A stretch of DNA of 64,000 nt from Pseudoalteromonas sp. GCY (GCF_016695175.1 NZ_CP068023.1:3751001-3815000), one strand, 5' to 3'; positions 49,242 to 59,233 are shown, counted from the stretch's first letter. A program made the numbers and translations. The notes: a model not told the origin generated them from the letters alone.

Positions 49242-50555
49242 ATGCTTGGCAAGTTTACCACCCCGCTAACAAAATTAGTCGACAAGTATCTACCCGATCC
49301 ATTTGTGATTGTACTTTTACTCACTTTATTGGTGATGGTACTCGCTACATTGTTTACTCCAGCAACGCCTGTCATGGTGCTTGAGGCATGGGGTAATGGT
49401 TTTTGGAAGCTGCTTACTTTTGCGATGCAAATGTTGTTAGTTTTATTATGTGGTCACATGCTTGCTGTTACCCCTCCAATAGCGAAAGCGCTAGACCGTA
49501 TCGCAGGAGTAGCTAAAACTCCTTCTCAAGCAATTATACTCACCACCTTTGTTGCGATGAGCGCCAGCTGGATAAATTGGGGGTTTGGCTTAGTAGTCGG
49601 GGCTTTGTTCGCAAAGGCCATCGCTCGAAAAGTGAAAGTTGATTATCGCCTGTTAGTGGCTAGTGCTTACTCTGGTTTTGTTGTTTGGCACGCAGGCCTA
49701 TCAGGCTCAGTCCCCCTGACTATCGCAACTCCGGGGCACTTTAGTGAAAAGAGCATCGGTATTGTTACCACTTCAGAGACAATCTTTGCACCATTTAACC
49801 TGCTCATCGTACTCAGTATTTTTATCGTTTTACCACTTATAAATAAACTGATGCTTCCCAAAGATGATGACGCAATTATTGTTGATAAAGAAAAGCTCAT
49901 TGAACAAAGTAATGATATCAGTACCCGCAATACTCCGGCTGCAAAATTAGAAAATGCCTCATGGCTTAGCATGTTAGGAGGAGCAATCGGTCTTAGCTAC
50001 TTGGGCTTTTACTTTATATTTAATGCAGGCACATTGACATTGAATATCGTCATAGCCCTGTTTTTGTTCTTAGCCATGCTGCTACACAAAACCCCTGCAA
50101 ATATTCTCAATAGCCTACAACAAGCGATTCAAGGTGGTGCCGGTATCGTGATCCAGTTTCCTTTTTATGCTGGGATCATGGCTATGATGGTCGAAACTGG
50201 ACTAGCGCAACAAATATCTCAAGGATTTGTTTCTATTAGCAGTCAATGGACATTACCGCTGTGGAGCTTTTTAAGCGCAGGCCTTGTAAATATATTTGTG
50301 CCTTCAGGCGGCGGTCAGTGGGCGGTACAAGCACCAATTATTATTCCCGCAGCAGAAGCGCTTAATGCGGACATAGCCAGAGTCGCGATGGCAGTTGCTT
50401 GGGGTGATGCTTGGACTAACCTGATCCAGCCTTTTTGGGCACTCCCGGTACTTGCAATTGCAGGTCTTAAAGCCAAAGATATTATGGGATTTTGCCTGAT
50501 ACAATTGCTGGTAACGGGTGTAATTATCGCAACTTTATTGTTGCTGCCTCTGTAA
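49242..50555 (+). CDS. Short-chain fatty acid transporter, AtoE family
   Basis: Polytopic carrier of the AtoE family, which imports short-chain fatty acids such as butyrate or acetoacetate. About ten to eleven helices are seen, with motifs VDKYLPDPFVIV at the start, SWINWGFGLVVGALFA, and FVPSGGGQWAVQAPI near residue 355. The ATG at 49242 has AGGA at good spacing and gives 437 residues, like E. coli AtoE; an upstream ATG at 49224 lacks a ribosome site. No atoDAB genes are adjacent. Confidence 0.9.
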   Translation: MLGKFTTPLTKLVDKYLPDPFVIVLLLTLLVMVLATLFTPATPVMVLEAWGNGFWKLLTFAMQMLLVLLCGHMLAVTPPIAKALDRIAGVAKTPSQAIILTTFVAMSASWINWGFGLVVGALFAKAIARKVKVDYRLLVASAYSGFVVWHAGLSGSVPLTIATPGHFSEKSIGIVTTSETIFAPFNLLIVLSIFIVLPLINKLMLPKDDDAIIVDKEKLIEQSNDISTRNTPAAKLENASWLSMLGGAIGLSYLGFYFIFNAGTLTLNIVIALFLFLAMLLHKTPANILNSLQQAIQGGAGIVIQFPFYAGIMAMMVETGLAQQISQGFVSISSQWTLPLWSFLSAGLVNIFVPSGGGQWAVQAPIIIPAAEALNADIARVAMAVAWGDAWTNLIQPFWALPVLAIAGLKAKDIMGFCLIQLLVTGVIIATLLLLPL

Positions 50556-50579
50556 GAAGGTGCGTGATGCACCTTCTTA
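50553..50579. terminator. Bidirectional terminator overlapping the atoE-like stop codon
   Basis: TAAGAAGGTGC / GCACCTTCTTA, a perfect 11-bp stem. The stop codon of the carrier gene forms its first three bases, and the convergent protease gene ends 7 bases further. Confidence 0.75.
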
Positions 50580-50585
50580 CACAGA

Positions 50586-51596
50586 TTAACTTGATAAAAT
50601 TTTCATTGGTAAGCTTAGGATTGGATTCTCTGAATCAGCAAAATGCATCATTACCGCAACATGACCCGTAATAACAACTACATACATAATGGCGCTGACC
50701 ACTTGCCCATACCGGTCAAGAGGTAATAAGTGACTATAATTACGGCCACGCCACTCAATCAGGATTTCAAAACTACCAATCAAAATGAATATCACCAGTA
50801 GGATTAAGCCAAAGGTGTAACTTATCCAAAGGCCGAATAATACCCCTGCCATACACGCCAATAACCCCACCCAAGAGCGCATTGAAAAGCTTATGCTTTT
50901 TAGAACATGCCCGCCATCTAGCGGCAAAATAGGTAGTAAATTGAATAAGTTCAATAGCGCGCTTAACACCGCAACACCAGCAAAGATTTCCATCTCTGTC
51001 GCGTAATACAACACCACACCAAGGATTGAGGTTATCAAACCAAATGCCGGTCCCATCAACGAAATAACTACATCTTGCCAGCGGGTCGTGATCTTATCGT
51101 CACTTACAGCCAGGCCACCAACGAAAGGGATCAAATAGATACCTTTTGTTTTAATCCCAAAATAGCGCATAGCGCGGACGTGGCCATATTCATGAACGAC
51201 TAAGCAAGCCACAAGCATAAGCGCAAACTGCCAAGAAAATAGCCATGCGTACCCAGCCACGGATGCGCCAGCCAAGGCAGCTTTGACCACTTTGGCACTT
51301 TTAAATAACTTCAAGCCCAATGCCGCCAAACCAAATAAGCTGCGTTTTTCTTTAGGTGTTTCAGTGCTCACTTCGAGCCACTGAAGTTCAGCTCCATTTA
51401 CTGCAATCCCAAGTAACCCCTGAGGTAACTGCTCTGTATTTACCGCTAGTGCTTGTCCATCAATGGTCGCTAAAATGCCATTATGTTGCTCTTCAAAGGT
51501 AATCGCTTGCTGCTCGACAAAAAGCTGTACTACTTGTTGTTGGTTAAAAAAGATAGATACCGCTTTGTCCGCTAGCGAAAGCTCGACTCTATTCAT
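50586..51596 (-). CDS. Site-2-type metalloprotease, M50 family
   Basis: An intramembrane zinc metalloprotease-like protein. From the ATG at 51596 it has 336 residues: a soluble N-terminal part of about 85 residues of unknown fold, then about six membrane segments with HEYGH at 135-139 and the third metal ligand in LPILPLDGGH. It lacks the PDZ domains of RseP, and no rpoE or rse genes are near. A TTG at 51608 would add four residues. Substrate unknown. Confidence 0.85.
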   Translation of the reverse strand: MNRVELSLADKAVSIFFNQQQVVQLFVEQQAITFEEQHNGILATIDGQALAVNTEQLPQGLLGIAVNGAELQWLEVSTETPKEKRSLFGLAALGLKLFKSAKVVKAALAGASVAGYAWLFSWQFALMLVACLVVHEYGHVRAMRYFGIKTKGIYLIPFVGGLAVSDDKITTRWQDVVISLMGPAFGLITSILGVVLYYATEMEIFAGVAVLSALLNLFNLLPILPLDGGHVLKSISFSMRSWVGLLACMAGVLFGLWISYTFGLILLVIFILIGSFEILIEWRGRNYSHLLPLDRYGQVVSAIMYVVVITGHVAVMMHFADSENPILSLPMKILSS

Positions 51597-51806
51597 ATTC
51601 AGATCCAAAGGTCATTTGGGGCATTATCGCTAAAAGCGTCCGCTTCATAAAGCGCTGCCGAAATCTGAATTAGAAAAATGCAGGCAAAGTGTCATTATTG
51701 CGCTTCAAATTGAGTAAAAATCACCTTTTAAAGCTTTTTGAGATTTGAGCACTTTAAATTATTTGTACTAGACTGTAAGGAGGTAAGGTATACGAAGGAA
51801 TTGTTA

Positions 51807-53015
51807 ATGTCATTAGCAAAACATCGGATAATGGTAGTAGATGATTCACCCGCGATCCTCGTCGTAATGCAAGCTATTATGACTGAGCTTGGCATTGAGC
51901 ATGTAACAACCTGCTCAAGTGCGCTGAATGCTGTAGAAAAAATACGGCAGACTCCTCATCAATTTGACGCCATTTTTACAGATCTCAATATGCCCGAAAT
52001 GGATGGCATGGAGTTTATTCGCCAACTAGGAGAGCTAAGGTTCTCTGGCGGCATTATTATTATTTCCGAAATGGAAGAAAAGATTATTGATCTAGCAACC
52101 AACCTTGCCAGACAGTCCAATGCACATCTTATCGGCAATATTTCCAAGCCCGTACAATTGGTTGATGTCGAGCGCATGCTCAAAAAAATGGAGACGTATA
52201 CCACTGTTAAACGTAGCCGTATTGAAAAGGTGACCGAAAGCGATCTTTTGCACGCCATTAGTCACAACGAAATTACGCCTTACTATCAGCCAAAGGTTCA
52301 CCGTGGTGACAAAAAGATTAAAAGTGTCGAAGTGCTTGCCCGTATTGTGTCTAAAAATACCGAGCAGGTTATTTTACCGGACCATTTTATTGGCGTGGCC
52401 GAAGATACCGATCTAATCAACATCATTACTTTCCAGCTTTTTGAAAAAGCAACAGATGAGTTTAAAACAATTAAATCTGAGCTAAATTATCCAATTAAAA
52501 TGGCCTTTAATTTATCGCCCGTGCAATTAAATGATTTGAGCTGCCCAGATAAACTGGCACTTATTCTAGAAATAAACCGTTTAAAGCCTAGTGATATCAT
52601 TTTAGAAATTACTGAAAACCAACCAATGAATCAGTCTATCCAATTAGAAACAATGAACCGGTTACGGATCCGGGGGTTCGATATTTCGTTAGACGACTTT
52701 GGTACTGGATTTACCAATATTCAGCAGTTAAAGTCTTTGCCGTTTACTGAGATCAAAATCGACCGCTCTTTGATAACCCATGTCGAATCCGATCGCTTTT
52801 CACAGGTACTTATCGACAGCTTAATCGACATCGCACAAAATCAACAATTAGACATAGTAGCTGAGGGTATAGAGCGGATTGAAGAGCTACAATACCTTGA
52901 CCGCTACAAGCATAGCCTGTTAATGCAGGGTTTTTTAATCAGCAAACCTAAACCACTAACAGACCTAGTAGGGTGGATACACTCTTGGCAGCGCATGATT
53001 AATTCGAACCCTTAA
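51807..53015 (+). CDS. Response regulator with EAL phosphodiesterase domain
   Basis: A cytoplasmic two-domain regulator of 402 residues. The receiver domain (about 5-120) has the acid pair at 12-13 (VVDDS), phosphoacceptor Asp59 (FTDLNMP) and lysine in ISKPVQ. The EAL domain (about 150-395) keeps the catalytic glutamate in EVLAR, NLSPVQL, the glutamate in LEITEN, LDDFGTG, IKIDRS and AEGIER, so it should hydrolyse c-di-GMP. The ATG at 51807 has AAGGA upstream. No histidine kinase gene is adjacent. The 3' end overlaps the convergent CNNM gene by 17 bases. Confidence 0.92.
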   Translation: MSLAKHRIMVVDDSPAILVVMQAIMTELGIEHVTTCSSALNAVEKIRQTPHQFDAIFTDLNMPEMDGMEFIRQLGELRFSGGIIIISEMEEKIIDLATNLARQSNAHLIGNISKPVQLVDVERMLKKMETYTTVKRSRIEKVTESDLLHAISHNEITPYYQPKVHRGDKKIKSVEVLARIVSKNTEQVILPDHFIGVAEDTDLINIITFQLFEKATDEFKTIKSELNYPIKMAFNLSPVQLNDLSCPDKLALILEINRLKPSDIILEITENQPMNQSIQLETMNRLRIRGFDISLDDFGTGFTNIQQLKSLPFTEIKIDRSLITHVESDRFSQVLIDSLIDIAQNQQLDIVAEGIERIEELQYLDRYKHSLLMQGFLISKPKPLTDLVGWIHSWQRMINSNP

Positions 53016-54126
53016 CCTCTGGAGAGGGGGTTTCCTCTCCGTCGCTTTGCGTTTCAGACACTTCTTCAGCTTCGTCGCTGTCTTCAATCAAATTATCATG
53101 ATTATCAACTCGCTCTCGCCACTTTTGCTTAGCAGCAGCTTGCATGTTGGTGGTTTGCTCTCGCTCATCAACAATATCCATTCCCATTAATGATTCAAGC
53201 AAGTCTTCTAATGTCACTATACCTTGTACATCGCCATATTCATCAATCACAAGCGCGATGTGTAAACGTTTGGCCAGCAACGCTTTGAATAGCTCTGGCG
53301 CAGCTAGCGTTTCCGGCACGGTATAAAGAGGGCGCGATAGCTTACCAATTTTATATTCTTCTCCAAGTCTATGATAAGCCAGCATAATGTCGTTTTTATG
53401 TACAAAGCCTATAATGTCATCTGTATTTTTATCAAATACCAACACCCGAGAAAAAGCAACCGAACCATGATCAGACAAATACTCGTGCACTGTCATATCT
53501 TTATGCACCTTAAATAACACCGTTCTTGGTGTCATGATGCTTTCGAGTTTTGCATGGCGAAAACGCAATAAGCTACGAATGGTTTCAGTTTCATCTTGAT
53601 GTAATGCGCCTGCTTCAGAGCCAATCTCCGCCATTGCTTCGATTTCTTGGCGAATATAGTGAGCTTCGTCTTCTTTACGGCCTATCACTTTTGTAAGTTG
53701 GTCAGACATCCACACAAATGGCTTCAATATTCGAACTAGCCATACCAACACACCTGAAACGATAGGTGTTAATCCGCGCCAATAAGTCGCTCCTAAGGTC
53801 TTTGGAATGATTTCCGACAGCACCAAAACCAGCAGCGTCATCACTGCTGACGCAATACCAACGGCAGCATCTGAAAATACCACAGCAGCTTGTGCGCCAA
53901 CCCCTGCAGCACCGGCGGTATGCGCAACGGTATTTAACGTTAGAATGGCAGATAAAGGCTGATCAATATTGTCTTTAAGGCGTTGAACTCGCGATGCTAA
54001 TGCATCATTGTCTTGCTTTAAGATCCCTATATGGCTTGGCGTAATACTAAGTAGCACCGCTTCCATCACCGAACAGATAAAAGAGATAGCTATTGCCAAA
54101 AACATGTAGGTTAATAATAAAACCAA
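52999..54126 (-). CDS. CNNM/DUF21-CBS family transporter
   Basis: Inner-membrane protein related to CorC/YfjD and CNNM magnesium or cobalt transporters. Order: DUF21 membrane domain (about 1-175, four helices) and a pair of CBS domains (about 195-315, ending in VIDEYGDVQGIVTLEDLLE). Then comes an acidic disordered tail in place of the usual CorC_HlyC domain. It has 375 residues. The start is TTG at 54126 with a perfect GAGGAG seven bases upstream, so the rare start is well supported. Confidence 0.9.
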   Translation of the reverse strand: MVLLLTYMFLAIAISFICSVMEAVLLSITPSHIGILKQDNDALASRVQRLKDNIDQPLSAILTLNTVAHTAGAAGVGAQAAVVFSDAAVGIASAVMTLLVLVLSEIIPKTLGATYWRGLTPIVSGVLVWLVRILKPFVWMSDQLTKVIGRKEDEAHYIRQEIEAMAEIGSEAGALHQDETETIRSLLRFRHAKLESIMTPRTVLFKVHKDMTVHEYLSDHGSVAFSRVLVFDKNTDDIIGFVHKNDIMLAYHRLGEEYKIGKLSRPLYTVPETLAAPELFKALLAKRLHIALVIDEYGDVQGIVTLEDLLESLMGMDIVDEREQTTNMQAAAKQKWRERVDNHDNLIEDSDEAEEVSETQSDGEETPSPEVKGSN

Positions 54127-54292
54127 GTAAATTCTCCTCTTTATTCAACGCTAAGTGTTTGCTTAACCACATACGTTATGTTGATCATCAACACAGTCTA
54201 TTAAATTTAGGACGTCTATCGCAGCAATACAACCGGTTCAAAATACTATGATATAGTTTTATCGTATAATTACCTACAATAGGCGCACATAA

Positions 54293-56746
54293 ATGAAATT
54301 ACGTACAGCCGTCACTCTACTATTTACGGCAGTCTCAGCACAACTTTCAGCAAGCCCATTAGACGAATCAAAAATACAATTTTTGGGTCCCATCGCAGGC
54401 GAATCAACAATAAAGCCAGCTGACACAGCTCATCGTGATGCAATTATTGAAAACCTGCTACCATCATTACAACAAGACGCTAAACAGGTAACGCTATTCA
54501 ATAATGAAAGCAAATGGCAACCACTGAATAAAATATCTCAATTAACGATACCTGGACTGCAGGCTCTAAAGTTTAATTTCACTACTGAACGTTTTGTTTC
54601 AGGTAAGCTAAAGCTTGAGGGCATTGAGAAAGCCAAAGTATTTCTAAATGGAGAGCAAGTCTCCGGTGTTAAAGAGGTTCAGCTTGATGTAGTCAAGGGC
54701 GATCATCAAATCCTCGTTATCGCTGAGCAGGTAAATGACTGGAATAAGGTTGATCTAAGCTTTGAAGGCGAAGCAGCACATGACGTTATCACGCTAACAG
54801 AAAAACAAACCAAAGCGCTGTCTGCAAAGCAGTTGTTTGATGCTCCAACGGTGAGTGCTATCTCACTTGCACCTAACGGCGAATATTACATTTCTACCGT
54901 ACGCCACTATGATGATGAAAAAGGCAACTCAGCAATCACCGAAACTGCTTTATACAATGAAGATGGTGACATGCTTTACAATTTCGATGGTATGAGTGCA
55001 AATAGCTTTGCGTGGCGTGATGACAGCAGCAAACTCACCTATTTAAAAGACAATAAAGCTTACGTCCTAGATGTAAAAACCTTTAAACGTACTCAAGTTG
55101 CTACTAAGCTCAATGGCGCGAATAGTATCGAGTTTTTTGATAATGAAACGCTTATTTTTGCTTGGACCAACAGCGGCAAAGAAGAAGGCAAACTGACAAA
55201 ACATTATCAAGGATTAGAAGATAGATGGTCATATGCTCGCACCCAATCGCAAATCTTCCTACTCGATATCAAAAGTGGGCTACTTAATCCTGTGACCGTT
55301 GGCGCACAAAGCCACAGTTTGGCTGACTTTGACGCACAAGCAAACACGGTTTTAGCGACGCGTAATAAGCAAGACTACACGCAACCACCTCACATGTTGA
55401 CAGAGTTAGTAGAAATCGATCTATCAAACAATCAGCAAAGTGTCATTGGCCAGTATCGTACATTTAGTGGCGCTCAATACACTAAAAATGGGATTTATGT
55501 AATAGCAGGTCCTGATTTTGCAGAAGGTGCGGGGCAAAACTTACCTGAAGGTATGCTCGCGAATAACTATGATGGCCAACTTTATTGGATAGATCGCAAA
55601 GGCAACAATGTAAAAGCACTGAGTAAAAACTTTGACCCGGCCATAAGCAGCTTCACCGTGCTCAATAATGGCGATGTGGTACTAAAAGCGACTGACCAAG
55701 ATCGTCAACAGCTTTTCTTCTTCGACGAAAGTAAATCTGCATTCAAACGCTTAAATACTGGGCTGGATGTTGTCGCGAACTATTCTGTGTCCGGTGAACG
55801 TAATCCAGAGATCTTATTCACCGGAACTACTGCATCAACTCCACAACAGTTAAAAACCATGTCTGCCTCAGATAAGCGAGCTGACACGCTATGGGACTCA
55901 AAAAATATCGCATATCAGAATGCGGAAATTGCCAACCTGGAAGAGTTTAATTTTACTAATACTGAAGGCGTGGAGATTAGGGGGCGAGTGTATCTACCAC
56001 ACGATTTAGACAAAGCTAAAAAATACCCAGCACTCGTCTATTACTATGGCGGTACCTCTCCAGTGACTCGTGGCTTCACAGGGCGTTATCCATTTAACTT
56101 ATGGGCAGCCAAAGGCTATGTTGTTTATGTCTTGCAACCAACCGGTGCAACAGGTTTTGGTCAGAAATTCTCAGCAGAGCACGTCAATGCTTGGGGTGAA
56201 CACACCGCTAACGATATCATCATGGGTACCAAAGAGTTTGTGAAAGCCTACCCTTTCGTTGATGACAAGCGTTTAGGTAATTTAGGTGCTTCTTACGGTG
56301 GCTTCATGACTATGCTGCTGACAACAAAAACTGATTTGTTCTCAGCTTCTATCTCACATGCTGGTATTTCTAATATTACTTCATACTGGGGCCAAGGCTG
56401 GTGGGGTTATTTGTATTCCGGTGAGGCCTCAAAAGGAAGTTTCCCCTGGAACAACCCAACGCTTTACTCGCAACATAGTCCGGTATTTAATGCGGACAAA
56501 GTAACAACACCATTATTGTTAATCCATGGCGACGCTGATACCAATGTGCCGCCAGGTGAAAGTCACAATATGTATACCGCGTTGAAGATCCTTGGCCAAG
56601 ATGTTGAATTGGTCGAATACAAAGGCGCAGATCACCAAATTGTGGCTCGTGACCAGCGCTTCCATTGGTGGAACACCATGCTTGCTTATTTCGATAAACA
56701 TTTAAAGCAAGAACCACAGTGGTGGGAACATCTATACGGTAAGTAA
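54293..56746 (+). CDS. Secreted S9 family prolyl oligopeptidase-like peptidase
   Basis: An exported peptidase of 817 residues with a signal peptide (about 1-21, ending SASP). A beta-rich region with propeller-like repeats is followed by an alpha/beta hydrolase domain (about 560-817). The triad is Ser667 (GASYGGFM), Asp749 (HGDADTNVP) and His781 (GADHQI). This is the dipeptidyl or acylaminoacyl peptidase pattern of S9, common in protein-degrading marine bacteria. Precise specificity is unknown. It has its own terminator. Confidence 0.92.
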   Translation: MKLRTAVTLLFTAVSAQLSASPLDESKIQFLGPIAGESTIKPADTAHRDAIIENLLPSLQQDAKQVTLFNNESKWQPLNKISQLTIPGLQALKFNFTTERFVSGKLKLEGIEKAKVFLNGEQVSGVKEVQLDVVKGDHQILVIAEQVNDWNKVDLSFEGEAAHDVITLTEKQTKALSAKQLFDAPTVSAISLAPNGEYYISTVRHYDDEKGNSAITETALYNEDGDMLYNFDGMSANSFAWRDDSSKLTYLKDNKAYVLDVKTFKRTQVATKLNGANSIEFFDNETLIFAWTNSGKEEGKLTKHYQGLEDRWSYARTQSQIFLLDIKSGLLNPVTVGAQSHSLADFDAQANTVLATRNKQDYTQPPHMLTELVEIDLSNNQQSVIGQYRTFSGAQYTKNGIYVIAGPDFAEGAGQNLPEGMLANNYDGQLYWIDRKGNNVKALSKNFDPAISSFTVLNNGDVVLKATDQDRQQLFFFDESKSAFKRLNTGLDVVANYSVSGERNPEILFTGTTASTPQQLKTMSASDKRADTLWDSKNIAYQNAEIANLEEFNFTNTEGVEIRGRVYLPHDLDKAKKYPALVYYYGGTSPVTRGFTGRYPFNLWAAKGYVVYVLQPTGATGFGQKFSAEHVNAWGEHTANDIIMGTKEFVKAYPFVDDKRLGNLGASYGGFMTMLLTTKTDLFSASISHAGISNITSYWGQGWWGYLYSGEASKGSFPWNNPTLYSQHSPVFNADKVTTPLLLIHGDADTNVPPGESHNMYTALKILGQDVELVEYKGADHQIVARDQRFHWWNTMLAYFDKHLKQEPQWWEHLYGK

Positions 56747-56754
56747 TCAACGCT

Positions 56755-56779
56755 AGGCGGCACACTGTGCCGCCTTTTT
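56755..56779 (+). terminator. Rho-independent terminator after the S9 peptidase gene
   Basis: AGGCGGCACA / TGTGCCGCCT stem with almost no loop between the arms, followed by TTTTT. Confidence 0.92.
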
Positions 56780-56971
56780 GTTTAGCGAAGCAGCAATCAA
56801 ACATATCATTGTATATAATTTAATAATAAAGCTCGGTTTCCTCTTGATCGAACAGGGTTGTCAGGTTAACGTGCCAGATACAGAGTTGTAAGAATTCGTT
56901 TCATGCACTTCCAAGCAGCGATCTCTCAGTGTTATATTAACGACAATTAAACAACAATTAACAGTGAAAAC

Positions 56972-57667
56972 ATGAGCATAAAGGTTTTATTAGTTGAAGA
57001 TGATGAACTCTTAGCAAAGCGGCTGTGTAGTCACTTTGAAAATACCGAGTTCAGTATCACTGTAGACAATACGGGTGCTACTGCGCTTGAGCTTATTCAA
57101 GCTCAAACCCAAAACCCATTTGCACTTGCTATTGTTGATGTTGTTTTACCCGCCACTGATGGCCTGCAACTCGCAAAAGAGATTAATACCTTATCAGACC
57201 TTGGTGTCATCATGCTTTCCAGTCGAGACTCTCAAGCCGACAGAATCGCAGGTCTTGCGCAAGGTGCTGATGACTACGTCTGTAAACCAGTGGATACGCT
57301 TGAGCTTGAACTGCGTATGCGTGCCTTATACAAACGTTTAGTTGGTAATAAAGACGATGAATCGGAAGAGTTTATCGAATATGCTGACTTTAAACTGCAT
57401 CCTGATAATCGTACCTTAATCAATCAACACGGCATTGAATCTCGACTTACCGAAGCAGAGCATAAAGTATTGATTTGTCTTATTTCTAATGCAGGAAGGG
57501 CAACATCCAGAGAGCGTATTTCAGAAGACATTGGGCAACCGGATTGGAGCCCAAGTGACAGAACGGTTGATGTGTTAGTTGGCCGACTACGCAAAAAACT
57601 CGGCGATGAAAAAGAGCAAAAACGCATTGTTACGGTTCGTGGTAAAGGTTATATGTTGTCAGCTTAA
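56972..57667 (+). CDS. OmpR/PhoB-type response regulator
   Basis: A DNA-binding response regulator of 231 residues. The receiver has the acid pair Asp10-Asp11, phosphoacceptor Asp56 (AIVDVVLP) and lysine in VCKPVD near 109. The winged-helix domain (about 135-228) ends with VDVLVGRLRKKLGD and TVRGKGYML. No sensor kinase is next to it: its neighbours are an S9 peptidase and the convergent comM. I cannot assign it to a named system. Confidence 0.93.
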   Translation: MSIKVLLVEDDELLAKRLCSHFENTEFSITVDNTGATALELIQAQTQNPFALAIVDVVLPATDGLQLAKEINTLSDLGVIMLSSRDSQADRIAGLAQGADDYVCKPVDTLELELRMRALYKRLVGNKDDESEEFIEYADFKLHPDNRTLINQHGIESRLTEAEHKVLICLISNAGRATSRERISEDIGQPDWSPSDRTVDVLVGRLRKKLGDEKEQKRIVTVRGKGYMLSA

Positions 57668-57712
57668 CCTTTACCAAAATTATACACTCCCTATCTATTG
57701 AAATGCCGTTAT

Positions 57713-59233
57713 CTAATACTGTGTTAACTGAGCTAACAACCTCTCCAGCGCGCGATAACTAAGCGCTTCCTTTAAATGTGATAAGCTAATATTAGGTGTC
57801 GAGCTCAGATCCGCTATGGTACGTGCAACCTTGATTATTCGATGATATGAACGTGGTGATAGCTTTAGTTTTTCTGCTGCCTTTGCTAGAAATAAACGTT
57901 CAGCATCAGCAAGATAGCAGATATGATTTAGTTCTTTTACACTCAGTTGGTCGTTACATTTTCCCTGACGTGCTAAAGCTGTTTTATAAGCCTGCTCCAC
58001 CCTAGCTCTTATTGTTGCACTAGACTCTCCATCACTCTGGGATTGTAGTTCTTCTGTTTTTAGACGAGGTAATTCTACCTGTAGATCTATTCGGTCTAAA
58101 AATGGACCTGAAATCTTAGCCAAATAGCGCAATACTTGATCTGGAGACGCTCTTTTGTCAGTGTAACAACCTGTAGGACTGGGATTTAATGCTGCTATCA
58201 GTTGAAAGTTTGCAGGGTAATCAACTTGCCGAGCTGCGCGCGAAATCGTTACCATGCCCGTTTCCATCGGTTCACGTAATGAGTCTAGTACCTTCCTATC
58301 AAATTCTGGTAATTCGTCCAAAAATAGAACGCCATTATTTGACAATGATATCTCCCCAGGCTTAGGATTTGATGATCCTCCAACCAAGGCTACCGCAGAG
58401 CAAGTGTGATGTGGAGCTCTAAAAGGCCTTGTTTTCCAGTTCGATTGGCTGATTGTTTTTCCCAGTATGGAATAGATAGAAGCCGTTTCTAACGCCTGAT
58501 TATCCGTCATTAATGGCATTATCGTGGGTAAGCGCTGAGCAAGCATCGATTTTCCAGTGCCAGGAGGGCCAAGAAATAAAACGTTATGCCCACCTGCCGC
58601 GGCTATTTCTAGTACTCGCTTCGCTCCCTCTTGCCCTTTCACCTCAGCCATATCCAGCAAGCTCCCACCTGAAGCTTGTATATTTAAATCGTCTGGGTAG
58701 AGTTGATTAAACATCAGTGATTGCTGGCCGCTTAAGCCTAACCATGCTGTACGCAAGCAGCTTATAGCAACACGATTGGCATCAGCTGCAAGGCTCGCAA
58801 CTGCATCGTTACCAATTGGCAAGTAAGCAGTTCGCCCCTCCTTCGCTGCAGCAATAACAGATGGCAAAATGGCAGTGACCGTCCTCAGCTCACCGTTTAA
58901 CGCAAGCTCACCATAAAACTCTTTATCAGCAATAGCATGGCTATCTAACTGCCCTGATGCGACGAGAACACCTAGTGCGATTGCAAAGTCAAAGCGGCCC
59001 CCGTCTTTGGGTAGATCTGCAGGTGCTAAGTTTACTGTGATACGCTGTTCTGGAAATAAAAAGCCAGCATTAACAAGCGCACTACGGACGCGTTCTTTGG
59101 CTTCTTTAACTGAGGTTTCGGGTAATCCAACAATACTAAAGGCAGGTAAACCATTGCTTAGGTGCACCTCAACAATTACCTCTGGTGCGGTAATGCCAAC
59201 TTGTGCTCGAGTGAAGACTCTTGCTAAAGACAT
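57713..59233 (-). CDS. comM: Mg chelatase-like AAA+ ATPase YifB/ComM
   Basis: ComM is a hexameric helicase that promotes branch migration during natural transformation; E. coli YifB is the same family. The 506 residues have an N-terminal Lon-S5-like domain (about 20-145), the AAA+ core with Walker A GPPGTGKSML near 220 and Walker B VLFLDELPEF, and a C-terminal domain with SPRSYHRIIKVARTIADL. It is 17 bases upstream of the next gene start on the same strand. Confidence 0.94.
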   Translation of the reverse strand: MSLARVFTRAQVGITAPEVIVEVHLSNGLPAFSIVGLPETSVKEAKERVRSALVNAGFLFPEQRITVNLAPADLPKDGGRFDFAIALGVLVASGQLDSHAIADKEFYGELALNGELRTVTAILPSVIAAAKEGRTAYLPIGNDAVASLAADANRVAISCLRTAWLGLSGQQSLMFNQLYPDDLNIQASGGSLLDMAEVKGQEGAKRVLEIAAAGGHNVLFLGPPGTGKSMLAQRLPTIMPLMTDNQALETASIYSILGKTISQSNWKTRPFRAPHHTCSAVALVGGSSNPKPGEISLSNNGVLFLDELPEFDRKVLDSLREPMETGMVTISRAARQVDYPANFQLIAALNPSPTGCYTDKRASPDQVLRYLAKISGPFLDRIDLQVELPRLKTEELQSQSDGESSATIRARVEQAYKTALARQGKCNDQLSVKELNHICYLADAERLFLAKAAEKLKLSPRSYHRIIKVARTIADLSSTPNISLSHLKEALSYRALERLLAQLTQY

